DNA of 64,000 nt from Acidobacteriota bacterium (lineage in GTDB: Bacteria; Acidobacteriota; Blastocatellia; Pyrinomonadales; Pyrinomonadaceae), in contig JAIVJI010000063.1 in assembly GCA_020200135.1 (NCBI GenBank), positions 43,797 through 107,796 of the forward strand, written 5' to 3'. The position numbers were made by a program, and so were the translations under genes. This document shows positions 44,655 through 54,784 of this stretch, piece after piece. Each line of letters opens with the position of its first letter. Within the stretch, counting starts at the first letter, position 1. The notes under the pieces are model-generated. The model searched no databases. It was not told the origin of the DNA and saw nothing but the letters and a program-made list of their open reading frames with translations.

Positions 44655-45415
44655 GTGAACCTGTGGCAGGAAGTGGTCATCGCGGCGGCGGCGTTCGCGG
44701 CGGGTCTCATCAACTCTATCGCGGGCGGCGGCACGCTCGTCTCGTTCCCGGCGCTGCTGTGGGTGGGGCGCGACCCGGTGCTGGCGAACGCGACGAGCAC
44801 GGTCGCGCTCTGGCCCGCGTCGCTGGCGGGAGTCTACGGCTTCCGGCGCGAGCTGAAAGGAGGAACGCGCACGTTCCTGCTCTTCGGCGCGCCTTCGCTC
44901 CTGGGCGGCGTGCTCGGCGCGGCGCTGCTGCTGCGCACGCCCTCGGAGACGTTCGGCCGCCTCGTCCCCTTCCTCATCCTCTTCGCCACCTTACTGCTCG
45001 CGGCGCAGGAGCCCATCTCGCGGCGCCTGCGCGGGGACGGCGAAGAGGCGGGCGAGCCGACGCGCGCGTGGTGGGCGGGCGCCGTCGCCTTCCAGTTCTG
45101 CGTCGGGGTCTACGGCGGCTACTTCGGCGCCGGGATAGGCATCCTGATGCTGGCGGCGCTGGGGCTGCTGGGCTTCGCGGACATCCATCGGATGAACGCG
45201 CTGAAGAACCTGCTCGCCATCTGCATCAACGGCGTGGCCGCCGTCTACTTCATCCTCTCGGGCGCGGTCATCTGGTCGGACGTGCTGTTGATGACGTTCG
45301 CGGCCATCGCGGGCGGCTACTCCGGCGCGCGCCTCGCCTACCGCCTCGGCCGCCGCTACGTCCGCCTCGCCGTCATCGCCATCGGCCTCGCCATGAGCGT
45401 CTCGCTCTTCTTCCG

Positions 45416-45419
<4 letters not shown>
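44655..45419 (+). CDS. TauE/SafE (TSUP) family membrane transporter
   Basis: 254 residues from GTG 44655. About eight membrane helices. The family signature near the start is [20 protein letters not shown], and its second-half counterpart is [19 protein letters not shown]. The family moves small anions such as sulfite or organosulfonates. Divergent from the TonB receptor with only 52 bases between. Its stop codon overlaps the stop of the convergent gene (TTAA). Confidence 0.92.
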
Positions 45420-46282
<863 letters not shown>

Positions 46283-46368
46283 TTTTTTAAACTCTCCTCC
46301 GCTTACGTTTCAGCCGGCCGCCGGACTCCTCGGGCCGGGTGCCATCCGACGGGGAATGATTCGGGGTT

Positions 46369-47970
46369 CTAAGTTAAGGGGGAAGCTTCTCCCGGGCCTT
46401 CGCGCTCGGGCGCGGGCGGCGGGGGCGGGTCGCCGCGCTCCTTCTGCGAGGGCGTTTTGCCGTGTTCGTTCTGCGCCGCCAGGCCGACGGGCGTCCCCTT
46501 GTGCAGCTTGTAGGCGCGGATGAAGAGCGCGAGCGCGACCCACGTGCCGATGAAGGCCAGCGGGAAGGTGATGCCGCGCGGCCACTTCATCGCGACCATC
46601 GAGAGCACGAGCAGCGTCACGCCGGCCATCGCCATCAGCCGCGCCTCGGCCGGCCCGAGCACGCGCCGGTTGGTGATGGCCGCGCCGACGGCGCTCCCCA
46701 CCCCGATGACGCCGGCGGCCGCGCGGCTGGTGCTCCCCTTCCGGCTCGTGCGCTGACCCCGCGGCCTGCGCGGACGCGGCGGGCCGATGGGTCTCACCTT
46801 CCGCCGCTCGCTCATGACTATCTCGGTCGAGTGTTCGAGGTCGCGGCAGTACATCTCCTCCATCTGCCCGGCGAAGCCCTCGTCCTCGATGGTCACGTCC
46901 AGCTCCCAGTTGCCCATCCAGCTCGCGACGTTGAGGTTGGTCGAGCCGACGCGCGCCCAGCGGCCGTCCACCACCGAGGTCTTGGCGTGGATCATCGGGC
47001 CGTTCCACTCGAAGACGCGCACGCCGGCTTCGAGCAGCGCGCGGTAGTTGGCGCGCGAGAGCGCGCTCACCACGGGGATGTCGCTCGCGCTCGGGACGAG
47101 GAGCCGCACGTCCACGCCGTCCTGCGCCGCCGCGCGCAGCGCCTGGACGTACATCGTCGTCCCGACGAAGTAGGCGTCCGTGAGCCACAGGTACTTGCGC
47201 GCGCCCGCCGCGACGAGCTGTTCGAGGCGGTAGAGCCCGACCGTGTTCGGCTCGGTCGCGATGACGCGCACGGGTACCTCGCCGCCCTGCCCGATGTCTT
47301 CGCGCCCGGGCAAGTCCTCCGCCGGAATCCGCTCGCCGGAGGAGGTCTCCCACACGCGCGCGAAGGCCGCCTCCATGTCGGCCACCGCCGGGCCGCGTAT
47401 CTCGACGCCGGTGTCGCGCCACGGCTCGATGTTCTTCTGGGGGCGCCCGACCCAGTCGCGCCCGACGCACAAGCCCATCACGTAACCGACGCGCCCGTCC
47501 ACCGAGATCATCTTGCGGTGGTCGCGGTTGAGCCAGCCGAACGGCTCGTCGTAGCGCGGCGGGTTAAAGCCCGTGACCTCGACGCCCGCGTCGCGCAGGT
47601 TCCGCCAGAAGCGGCGCGAGGTCTTGCCGACCCCGCCCAGCCAGTCGTAGACGACGCGGACGCGCACGCCCTCGCGCGCCTTCACGCTGAGCGCCTCGGC
47701 GAACTCGCGCCCGACCTCGTCCTCGTGGATGATGAAGCTCTCGAAGTGTATCGTGCGTCGAGCGCCGGCGATGGCTTCGAGCCAGGCGGGGTAGTTCTCT
47801 TTGGCGTCGACGAGGAGGCGGACGCCGTTGCCGGGGATGAGCGGCGAGCCGGTCGCGCGCGCGTACGCCTGCTCGACGACGCGGCGCACGGGCGCCAGCT
47901 CGGCCGTGTCGACGCCCGCCTCGCGCGCCTCGCGCCCCTCCTGCCTCGGCTGGTACACCTCGGTCGTCAT
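46369..47970 (-). CDS. phospholipase D-type cardiolipin synthase-like protein with C-terminal membrane segment
   Basis: 533 residues. Two HKD motifs: [17 protein letters not shown] and [20 protein letters not shown]. The first half starts with [20 protein letters not shown], as in cardiolipin synthases. Unlike the usual layout the membrane helices are at the C-terminus (about 440-490), after a basic Arg-rich stretch, followed by a Pro-rich tail. ATG 47970 is preferred to the adjacent TTG. Likely reaction: phosphatidyl transfer making cardiolipin or a related lipid; hydrolase activity cannot be excluded. Confidence 0.88.
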   Translation of the reverse strand: MTTEVYQPRQEGREAREAGVDTAELAPVRRVVEQAYARATGSPLIPGNGVRLLVDAKENYPAWLEAIAGARRTIHFESFIIHEDEVGREFAEALSVKAREGVRVRVVYDWLGGVGKTSRRFWRNLRDAGVEVTGFNPPRYDEPFGWLNRDHRKMISVDGRVGYVMGLCVGRDWVGRPQKNIEPWRDTGVEIRGPAVADMEAAFARVWETSSGERIPAEDLPGREDIGQGGEVPVRVIATEPNTVGLYRLEQLVAAGARKYLWLTDAYFVGTTMYVQALRAAAQDGVDVRLLVPSASDIPVVSALSRANYRALLEAGVRVFEWNGPMIHAKTSVVDGRWARVGSTNLNVASWMGNWELDVTIEDEGFAGQMEEMYCRDLEHSTEIVMSERRKVRPIGPPRPRRPRGQRTSRKGSTSRAAAGVIGVGSAVGAAITNRRVLGPAEARLMAMAGVTLLVLSMVAMKWPRGITFPLAFIGTWVALALFIRAYKLHKGTPVGLAAQNEHGKTPSQKERGDPPPPPAPEREGPGEASPLT

Positions 47971-48109
47971 CAAACGTCCATCTTACCGGCCACGCCTTTG
48001 GACAACTGTGTCCGCCAGCAAACAAATCTGTTGCGGGGATTGGGAGCGGCACACATAATAGCGCGTTTTCCTACGCCGTGCGTACAGCATCCCGGCGGCG
48101 AACTGCCGT

Positions 48110-48934
48110 ATGAAGAGACCCGAGACGGCCGAACTCTTCCTCCCGCTCCAGCGCGAGCTGGTCGCGCTGCTGCGCGGGCTGGCAGAAGACGACTGGTCGC
48201 GCCCGACGCTGGCGCGCGACTGGACTGTGAAGGACGTGGCCGCACACCTCCTCGACACGGACCTGCGAAGACTGTCGGGGCACCGCGACGCGCACAGGCC
48301 GTCAGCCGCCAAACTTGGCGGCTACGAAGAGATCGTCGCCTTCATCAACCGCCTCAACGCCGCGTGGGTCGAGACGGCGCGGCGACTGAGCCCGCGCGTC
48401 GTCACGGACCTGCTCGAATGGACGGGGCCGCAGGTGGCCGCACTCTTCGCCTCGCTCGCGCCCGACGCAGAGGCGGCGGTCGCCGTCGCCTGGGCGGGCG
48501 AGCAGCGCTCGGCCAACTGGATGGACGTGGGGCGCGAGTACACGGAGAAGTGGCACCACCAGGCGCAGATACGCGACGCGGTCGGCGCCCCCGCGCTCGA
48601 CTCGCGCCGCTGGCTCGGCCCTGTCATCGAGCTTTCGATGTACGCGCTCCCGCACGCCTTCCGCCACGCGCGCGCCGAGCCGGGCAGCGCCCTCTCCGTC
48701 CGCATCAACGGCGAGGCGGGCGGCGACTGGCACATCCTGCGCGGGCGCGACCGCTGGGAGCTGCGCGAGGGCGAGGCGGCCGACCCGTCCGCGCGCGTCC
48801 GCCTCGACGCGGACGCCGCCTGGCGCCTCTTCTTCAACGCGCTCTCGCGGGACGAGGCCGCGCGCCTGGTCGAAGCGTCGGGCGACGAGAGCCTGCGCGA
48901 GACCTTCCTCGGCGTCCGGTCGGTGATGGTTTAG
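48110..48934 (+). CDS. maleylpyruvate-isomerase/DinB-fold protein
   Basis: 274 residues. The N-terminal half has the MDMPI/DinB four-helix pattern: LLRGLAEDDWSRPTLARDWT followed by VKDVAAHLLDTDLRRLSGHR with a metal-binding His, and EYTEKWHHQAQIRDAVG with the second His pair. The C-terminal half (WHILRGRDRWELREGEAADP) is the small accessory domain of the family. The usual thiol cofactor (mycothiol) is actinobacterial, so the cofactor here is uncertain. No pathway neighbours. Confidence 0.85.
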   Translation: MKRPETAELFLPLQRELVALLRGLAEDDWSRPTLARDWTVKDVAAHLLDTDLRRLSGHRDAHRPSAAKLGGYEEIVAFINRLNAAWVETARRLSPRVVTDLLEWTGPQVAALFASLAPDAEAAVAVAWAGEQRSANWMDVGREYTEKWHHQAQIRDAVGAPALDSRRWLGPVIELSMYALPHAFRHARAEPGSALSVRINGEAGGDWHILRGRDRWELREGEAADPSARVRLDADAAWRLFFNALSRDEAARLVEASGDESLRETFLGVRSVMV

Positions 48935-48936
48935 AG

Positions 48937-49039
48937 GCGTGAACCGTGAACTGTAAACCGTGACGAGATAAATCCTGCTCTTCTCTCATCACGGTTCACG
49001 TTTCACGTCTTGTCACGGTTTACGGTTCACGGTTTACGC
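48937..49039. repeat. heptamer-period inverted repeat
   Basis: Units such as GTGAACC and GTGAACT. Arm 48937-48964 is complementary to 49012-49039 at 25 of 28 positions, and the right arm carries additional heptamers on its inner side. It starts three bases after the stop codon of the upstream gene. Confidence 0.85.
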
Positions 49040-49043
49040 TCCT

Positions 49044-49320
49044 ATGACGACCGACGAGACTGACTTAACTCACCTGCGCCGCGCGATACAACTCGCGCTC
49101 GAAGCGGAGGCCGGCGGCCGGCGTCGGCCGCGTCGTCTTCGGCGCGAGCGACACCACGGGCGGCGCCGGGCCGCTGCTCGCGCACCTGCCCGCCTACTAC
49201 GCCGGCGGCGCGGGCGTCCCCCGCTGGGTCGGCCCCGTCCTGCCCGAACTCTGCGACCCGCTCTTCCGACGCGTGGTCGCGCGCTTCGACGCGCTGCCCT
49301 GCGGCAAGGAGAATTTTTAG
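49044..49320 (+). pseudogene. nucleoside/guanine deaminase lacking its catalytic core
   Basis: ATG 49044 opens TDETDLTHLRRAIQLALEAE, the usual first helix of cytidine-deaminase-fold enzymes. After about 25 residues the frame changes and the sequence continues GVGRVVFGASDTTGGAGP, then a C-terminal tail (PRWVGPVLPELCDPLFRRVV, then DALPCGKENF) ending at TAG 49320. The 90-100 residues between, with the zinc-binding HAE and PCxxC motifs, are absent. The junction is in GC-palindromic DNA near 49115. It cannot be catalytic as read. Confidence 0.8.
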
Positions 49321-49368
49321 GCCGCGCGCCTGAAACGCGTCCGAACGCGCCCCTCCAGAGTTATTTTG

Positions 49369-49397
49369 TTGACACGCGGCGCGGCGCGTCATTAACA
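49369..49397 (+). promoter_or_regulatory. candidate promoter of the Oar-like receptor gene
   Basis: TTGACA at 49369-49374, 17-base spacer, TTAACA at 49392-49397. The -35 is consensus and the -10 is moderate. It leaves a leader of about 125 bases before the ATG. Confidence 0.5.
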
Positions 49398-49525
49398 TCT
49401 GCCGACTTGTTCGTATGGATTCGCGCACGCGCCGGAGCCGTCACGTCAGTTCCCCGCCCCCTCGCGCAGGTTTGTGGCCGCTCCCGGCGTGCGCCCGTTC
49501 AACCGTCCTAAGAACAGGAGAGAAC

Positions 49526-52500
49526 ATGCGTCCCCCCCAGAAAACGAAGCGTCCGACCTCCATCTTTCTCAACGCCTTCTGCCTCCTCGTCCTTCTCGCG
49601 CTCGCCGCCGCGCCCGCGGGCGCGCAGACTCAGATCACGACCGGCACCGTCCAGGGCACCGTCACGGACGAGCAGGGCGCGACCGTCCCCGGCGCCACGG
49701 TCGAGGTCAGGAACGTCGGCACCAACCTCACGCGCACGCTCTTGTCCGACGAGGGCGGCCGCTTCGTCTTCCTCCAGCTCCCCCCCGGCCGCTACACGCT
49801 CTCCGTCACGAAGCAGGGCTTCGCCACGCTCAAGCAGGAGGAGTTCGCGCTCACGGTCGGGCAGGCCGCCAACCTCGACCTGAAGATGAAGGTCTCGGGC
49901 GTGAACGAGACCATCACCGTCTCCGCCGTCCAGACCGTGGACACCGCGAGCACGCAGACCTCCACCACTATCAACGAGCGCGCGGTCTCGAACCTCCCCG
50001 TCCTCGGCCGCAAGTTCGAGGACCTGCTGACGCTCACGCCCAACGTCTCGGTCACGCAGGGGCCCGACGGCGACGAGATAAACTTCGCGGGGCAGCGCGG
50101 CGTCTTCAACAACATCAGCCTCGACGGCGGCGACTACATGAACGGCTTCTTCGGCGAGCAGGCCGGCGGCCAGCGCGCCGCCATCGACATCCCCCTCGAC
50201 GCGGTCAAGGAGTTTCAGGTCATCGCCACCGGCGCGACCGCCGAGTTCGGCCGCACCGCCGGCGGCGTCGTCAACGTCGTCACCAAGTCGGGCACCAACG
50301 AGTTCCACGGCTCGCTCTTCCACTTCCAGCGGCTCGAAGCGCTCACCGCCAACACCTCCGACGGCAAACCCCTGCAGGACTTCCACCGCGAGCAGTTCGG
50401 CGCCAACGTCGGCGGCCCCTTCAAGCGCGACAAGGCATTCTTCTTCGTCGCCTACGAGCAGATCTTCGAGAACCTGACGCGCGCCAACCTCTCCGAGCAG
50501 GTCGGCGACACGCCCTGCCCCGCGGCCGCGCCGAGCATCCTCGCCAACGAGTCGCTTATCAACTCGAACACCGACTGCCAGCGCCTCGCGCTCCTCGGCT
50601 TCTTCCGCGCGACGCGCAACCAGGAGGAGGGCTTGCCCACCAAGCGCCCCGTCCGCAACTCCGCCATCCTCGGCAAGGTGGACTGGCACCTGACCGCCAA
50701 CAACCACCTCGCGCTCTCGCACAACTTCGACTACTCGAAGAACGAGAACCAGACCTTCGACGTGGCGACCTACGGCAACTCGGCCAACGGCGTCGAGGGG
50801 CCGTCGAAGATTCACGCCTTCAACGCCAACCTCTTCTCGACGCTCTCGCCGACGAAGGTCAACGAGTTCCACTTCACCTACGGGCGCGAAGACCGCCCGC
50901 GCTCGGCCGTCGAGTCGAACGTCCCGGCCGACACGGCGATGGGCTTCGCCACCACCTTCCGCTTCGGCCAGCCCTTCTTCATCCAGCCCGCCATCGACGA
51001 GCTGTTCTGGCGCACGCAGCTGAAGGACAACTTCTCCGTCGTCTCGGGCAACCACACCGCCAAGTTCGGCGGCGAGTGGGTGCACAGCCGCAACTCGCAG
51101 GTCTTCCGGGGCTTCTTCCAGGGGCGCTACATCTTCGACAGCGTGACCGGCTTCCTGCGCTACGCCTCGCCCGCGGCCGCGGGCGGCTTCGGCCCGAGCA
51201 CCGTCGGCTGCTCGAACGGCACGTACGTCACCGCGCCCGCCGCCTGCCCCGCCGGGACGACTCCGACCGGCGGCCCGCTGCTTCTCTACTTGCAGGGCGC
51301 GGGGCTCACGGGGCCCGCGACCGACGCCGCCGGCTTCTCCGACATCGCGAACGAAGACCTCGCGCTCTTCGCGCAGGACACCTGGAAGATACGGCCCAAC
51401 TTCACCGCGACGCTGGGCTTGCGCTGGGAGGCGCAAATCTTCCCCGAGCCGGTCGTCGCGCCCGAGGACACGGCCTACGGCATCTTCCTGGGCGACCCGC
51501 GCTTCCCCTCCGACGGCACGCTCCCCAGCCCGAAGAAGCAGTTCCAGCCGCGCGTCGGCTTCGCCTGGGACGTGGGCGGTAACGGCAAGTCAGTGCTCCG
51601 CGCCAACTACGGCGTCTACTTCGCGCGCCAGAACATGCTCAGCCAGGTCGGCTCCATCACCACCAACGGCGTCCAGCAGCAGACCATCTTCGTCAACACC
51701 GACCTCGTCCGCCTGTTCGGCGTCCCCGCGCCGGCCTGGCCGGGGCTCGTCACCCCGCCCTCGACCGTCAGCCCTTGCGCGGCGGGCGCGGTCTCGAACC
51801 CGTTCCCGTGCTTCTCGGGCGTGCGCGTCTTCAGCCGCGACTACGCCAACCCGCGCGTCTACACCGCCAACGTCGCCTTCGAGCAGGCGCTGGCGCAGAA
51901 CATTTCGGTCTACTTCGACTTCACGCACGCGAAGGGCGTCCACCTGACGCGCTTCCTCAACGTCAACCGCAACAACTTCTTCAGCCCCTTCCTCGGCGAG
52001 GTGATGGTGACGAGCGCCAACGGCAAGTCGCTCTACCGCGCCTTCACCGTCGGCGTGCGCAAGCGCTTCAGCGACCGCTACCAGTTCGAGGGCAACTACG
52101 TCTTCTCCAAGGACATGGACGACGACTCGAACGAGCGCGACCCGTTCACCGACCGCGCCTTCGACATCAACAACCTCCAGCTCGACTACGCGCTCTCCGA
52201 CCGAGACATCCGCCACCGCTTCAACTTCTACTCGAACGTCGAGCTGCCGGCGGCCTTCGAGCTGAACGCGCGCGTCCAGGCGCGCACCGCGCAGCCCATC
52301 ACTCCCACGGTGCGCACCGCGACCAACCGCAACACGCTCAGGAAGGACAACGAGTTCTTCTCGTTCGACTGGCGCCTCCAGCGCCCCTTCCGTTTCTCGG
52401 AGTCGATGGCGATCATCCCCATCTTCGAGATGTTCAATACCTTCAACACCGAGAACAACATCAACCCGCTCGTCACGCCCGGCCTCTTCAACTTCGACGG

Positions 52501-52564
52501 CTTCCTGCGCCAGGGCGTCGGCGACCCGCGCATCATCCAGTTGGCCGTCAAGTTCGTCTTCTGA
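49526..52564 (+). CDS. Oar-like TonB-dependent outer-membrane protein
   Basis: 1012 residues from ATG 49526 with AGGAGAGAA upstream. Signal peptide FCLLVLLALAAAPAGAQ. Carboxypeptidase-regulatory-like domain (VQGTVTDEQGATVPGATVEV), plug (NLPVLGRKFEDLLTLTPNVS, VFNNISLDGGDYMNGFFGEQ, TAGGVVNVVTKSGTNEFHGS) and a large barrel ending in VGDPRIIQLAVKFVF, with the terminal Phe expected for outer-membrane insertion. These 1000-residue receptors are abundant in Acidobacteriota and may take up large oligomers; the ligand is unknown. No susD-like partner. Confidence 0.95.
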   Translation: MRPPQKTKRPTSIFLNAFCLLVLLALAAAPAGAQTQITTGTVQGTVTDEQGATVPGATVEVRNVGTNLTRTLLSDEGGRFVFLQLPPGRYTLSVTKQGFATLKQEEFALTVGQAANLDLKMKVSGVNETITVSAVQTVDTASTQTSTTINERAVSNLPVLGRKFEDLLTLTPNVSVTQGPDGDEINFAGQRGVFNNISLDGGDYMNGFFGEQAGGQRAAIDIPLDAVKEFQVIATGATAEFGRTAGGVVNVVTKSGTNEFHGSLFHFQRLEALTANTSDGKPLQDFHREQFGANVGGPFKRDKAFFFVAYEQIFENLTRANLSEQVGDTPCPAAAPSILANESLINSNTDCQRLALLGFFRATRNQEEGLPTKRPVRNSAILGKVDWHLTANNHLALSHNFDYSKNENQTFDVATYGNSANGVEGPSKIHAFNANLFSTLSPTKVNEFHFTYGREDRPRSAVESNVPADTAMGFATTFRFGQPFFIQPAIDELFWRTQLKDNFSVVSGNHTAKFGGEWVHSRNSQVFRGFFQGRYIFDSVTGFLRYASPAAAGGFGPSTVGCSNGTYVTAPAACPAGTTPTGGPLLLYLQGAGLTGPATDAAGFSDIANEDLALFAQDTWKIRPNFTATLGLRWEAQIFPEPVVAPEDTAYGIFLGDPRFPSDGTLPSPKKQFQPRVGFAWDVGGNGKSVLRANYGVYFARQNMLSQVGSITTNGVQQQTIFVNTDLVRLFGVPAPAWPGLVTPPSTVSPCAAGAVSNPFPCFSGVRVFSRDYANPRVYTANVAFEQALAQNISVYFDFTHAKGVHLTRFLNVNRNNFFSPFLGEVMVTSANGKSLYRAFTVGVRKRFSDRYQFEGNYVFSKDMDDDSNERDPFTDRAFDINNLQLDYALSDRDIRHRFNFYSNVELPAAFELNARVQARTAQPITPTVRTATNRNTLRKDNEFFSFDWRLQRPFRFSESMAIIPIFEMFNTFNTENNINPLVTPGLFNFDGFLRQGVGDPRIIQLAVKFVF

Positions 52565-52587
52565 CTCGCGGGGGAACAAGGCACACG

Positions 52588-53262
52588 ATGGACGCGAAAC
52601 AGCGGGCGGGGTTCAAGGCGGCCGAGTACGTCGAAGACGGGATGAGCGTCGGGCTGGGGACGGGCTCGACCGCCTACTGGCTGGTCGAGCGCGTGGGCGA
52701 GCGCGTGCGCGAAGAGGGCCTGCGCGTGCGCTGCGTCCCGACCTCGCGGCGGACGGAGGAGCAGGCTCGGAGCCTGGGCATCCCGCTCGTCTCGCTCGGC
52801 GAGGTCGGCGAGCTCGACCTCGCCATCGACGGCGCGGACGAGATAGGCCCCGACCTCGCGCTCATCAAGGGCGGCGGCGGCGCGCTGCTGCGCGAGAAGC
52901 TCGTGGCCTCGGCCGCGCGCCGCTTCGTCGTCATCGCCGACGCGTCGAAGAGGGTGGACGTGCTCGGCCGCTTCCCGCTCCCCGTCGAGGTCGTGCAGTT
53001 CGCCTGGGAGCTGACCGCGCGCCGCGTCGCCGCCGTGACGCGCGTCGAGCCCGAGCTGCGGCGCGGCGCGGGCGGCGGCGCTTACGTCACGGACAACGGC
53101 AACTTCATCCTCGACTGCCGCTGCGGCGAGATACCCGACCCGGCGCGCGCCGAGCGCGAGCTGAAGTCGCTCGCCGGCGTCGTCGAGTCCGGCCTCTTCG
53201 TCGGGATGGCCGACACGGCCGTCGTCGCCACCGACGAGGGCGTGGAGGTCGTCGGGCGTTAG
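52588..53262 (+). CDS. rpiA: ribose-5-phosphate isomerase A
   Basis: 224 residues. Start MDAKQRAGFKAAEYVEDGMS, substrate loop GLGTGSTAYWLVERV, catalytic DLAIDGADEIGPDLALIKGG and the GGALLREKLVASAA segment. VTDNGNFILDCRCG and SGLFVGMADTAVVATDEGVE complete the family pattern. It interconverts ribose-5-phosphate and ribulose-5-phosphate. 23 bases after the receptor gene, possibly co-transcribed. Confidence 0.95.
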   Translation: MDAKQRAGFKAAEYVEDGMSVGLGTGSTAYWLVERVGERVREEGLRVRCVPTSRRTEEQARSLGIPLVSLGEVGELDLAIDGADEIGPDLALIKGGGGALLREKLVASAARRFVVIADASKRVDVLGRFPLPVEVVQFAWELTARRVAAVTRVEPELRRGAGGGAYVTDNGNFILDCRCGEIPDPARAERELKSLAGVVESGLFVGMADTAVVATDEGVEVVGR

Positions 53263-53350
53263 CGCCGCCCGCCCCGCGCCCGCCCTTTCGTAACGCAAAG
53301 CGCACAAAGAATCCGCGAAGAGCGGAAGGAGTTCGGCTAGCATCCCGCGC

Positions 53351-54058
53351 GTGCCGACAACGCTGACACTGCTCCTGCCGCTGGCGGCCTCCTCCTGGGC
53401 GCGCGGGCTCATCAACTTCTTCGTCAGGCTCGGCGTCCTCGGCCCCTTCCTGCTCGAAGCCTTCGACTCGTCATTCTTCTACATCCCGCTGGCGAACGAG
53501 CTGCTGCTCTTCATGCTCATCCACTCCGGCGGCGAGCCCTCGCGCTGGATGTGGGCGGCCTACGCGGTGTCGGGCGCGGCGGGGACGGTGGCGGGCGTCG
53601 CGCTCTTAGACCTCCTGGTGCGGCGCGCCGGCGCGGACGGCGTCGAGCGTGTGGTCGGGCGCGGACAGTTCGGGAGGCTCAAAAAGAAGCTGGAGCGGAA
53701 CACGGGCTGGGTGGTGATGCTGGCCTCGGCGCTGCCGCCGCCGTTCCCGTTCCGCTTTACGATGATGACGGCCTCGGCGCTCCAGTGCGACCGCGCGCGG
53801 ATGTTCGTCTCAGTCTTTTTGGGGCGCACGCTCCGCTTCGCCGCCGAGGCGCTGCTCATCCTCTACTTCGGCCGCCGCTTCCTCGACCTCATGAACTCCG
53901 ACGCCTTCAACTACGTCGTCTACGGCCTCACGCTCGTCGCCGTCGCCGGCAGCGCCGTCACGCTCTACCGCCTCTTCTGGTCGCGGCGGAAGAAGAAGAA
54001 GTCAGGAGTCAGGAGTCAGGAGTCAGGAGCCAGTAGCGCTCCGCGTCGCGGGCGCTGA
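53351..54058 (+). CDS. VTT/DedA-type membrane protein with repeat-derived C-terminal tail
   Basis: 235 residues from GTG 53351. Four to five membrane helices; re-entrant motif FLLEAFDSSFFYIPLANELL near the start and ALPPPFPFRFTMMTASAL in the middle are as in the YqaA/VTT group of DedA-superfamily proteins. The last 18 or so residues after SRRKKKK (reading SGVRSQESGASS) are encoded by a heptamer repeat, so the original C-terminus was probably at or near the KKKK stretch. By family linked to lipid scrambling or membrane homeostasis. Confidence 0.85.
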   Translation: MPTTLTLLLPLAASSWARGLINFFVRLGVLGPFLLEAFDSSFFYIPLANELLLFMLIHSGGEPSRWMWAAYAVSGAAGTVAGVALLDLLVRRAGADGVERVVGRGQFGRLKKKLERNTGWVVMLASALPPPFPFRFTMMTASALQCDRARMFVSVFLGRTLRFAAEALLILYFGRRFLDLMNSDAFNYVVYGLTLVAVAGSAVTLYRLFWSRRKKKKSGVRSQESGASSAPRRGR

Positions 54059-54128
54059 CGCCAGCAGCCGGACGCTTCGACTGACGAACTGCTTTTCTAC
54101 TGACTCCTGACTACTGTCTACTGACTAC
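54001..54128. repeat. heptamer-period inverted repeat overlapping a gene end
   Basis: The left arm (54001-54035) has at least four copies of GTCAGGA plus a variant. The right arm (54098-54128) carries the inverse units, some shifted to the TCAGTAG type. A GC-rich inner region with its own small inverted repeat lies between. The left arm is translated as the tail of the VTT protein. Confidence 0.85.
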
Positions 54129-54133
54129 TTCCT

Positions 54134-54337
54134 TCAGTGCAGCCCGTCGCCCGAGGTGTCGCCGCGCGACGAGTCGTGCTTGCCTAATTTGGGGACGGTG
54201 CGCTTCCTGGCGCCGCCGCCGCCGCCCTTGCGCGAGGGGCTCCGGTTCTTCTCGGCCCTCGACTGGCTCGGGGGGCCGGCCCGGCCGCGCGCCTGTCGCT
54301 CCTCGTCCTTGCCCGCCGTGTCTTTACGCCGTGGCAT
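54134..54337 (-). CDS. small basic disordered protein
   Basis: 67 residues, rich in Arg, Lys, Gly, Ser and Pro, with no hydrophobic core (for example KDEERQARGRAGPPSQSRAE). A very strong ribosome site (AGGGAGGAG) precedes the ATG ending at 54337, which argues for real translation. Possibly a nucleic-acid-binding or stress peptide; no family recognised. Its stop is next to the heptamer repeat. Confidence 0.6.
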   Translation of the reverse strand: MPRRKDTAGKDEERQARGRAGPPSQSRAEKNRSPSRKGGGGGARKRTVPKLGKHDSSRGDTSGDGLH

Positions 54338-54358
54338 GGTCTCCTCCCTTTCGACGCC

Positions 54359-54757
54359 TCAGCCGCGCCGCCGCCCGCCCGCCTTCTTTGACGCCGCGCC
54401 GCCGCCCGTGTCCGAGGCGGGGTAGCCGGGCGCGGCCGAGTCCGCCGCCCGCATCGAGCGCCGGTCGCCGCTGGCGACTCCGGCCTGACCGCCCGCCGTG
54501 CGGCTCTTCTTCGCGCCGCGCACGCGCCGCCCCGAAGTGCTGAACGTCTCGATGAGCCCGTGCTCTTCCAGGCGGCGGTAGGCGTTGCGCACGATGTTGC
54601 GGCTGACGCCGAGCCGTTCGGCGAGCCCGCGCTCGGACGTGATGGCGTCGCCGCGCGTGAACTTGCCGGCGAGGATGGCGCTCGCGATCTGGTTGAAAAT
54701 CTGCTGCGTCTTCGTCTCGTCGCTCCCGGCGCGGATGCGTATGTTTAAGTCGGGCAT
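54359..54757 (-). CDS. GntR-family transcriptional regulator (YtrA-like, short)
   Basis: 132 residues. Winged helix at about 16-80: QIFNQIASAILAGKFTRGDA followed by SERGLAERLGVSRNIVRNAY and RRLEEHGLIETFSTSGRRV. There is no ligand-binding domain; the C-terminal 50 residues are basic and Gly/Ala-rich (GAKKSRTAGGQAG) and probably disordered. AAGGGGG precedes the ATG ending at 54757. It lies 27 bases after the erythromycin-esterase-like gene on the same strand, so it probably regulates this group. Confidence 0.88.
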   Translation of the reverse strand: MPDLNIRIRAGSDETKTQQIFNQIASAILAGKFTRGDAITSERGLAERLGVSRNIVRNAYRRLEEHGLIETFSTSGRRVRGAKKSRTAGGQAGVASGDRRSMRAADSAAPGYPASDTGGGAASKKAGGRRRG

Positions 54758-54784
54758 GAATTCCCCCTTGAAATTAGTTCGCTG

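Noticed and set aside
48937..49039. CRISPR-like array
   Set aside because: Units are 7 bases with no unique spacers and an inverted arm; it is a heptamer hairpin.
49508..51436. Long minus-strand frame opposite the Oar-like receptor
   Set aside because: Composition is typical of an antisense shadow, and the plus-strand receptor is intact with a signal peptide and terminal Phe.
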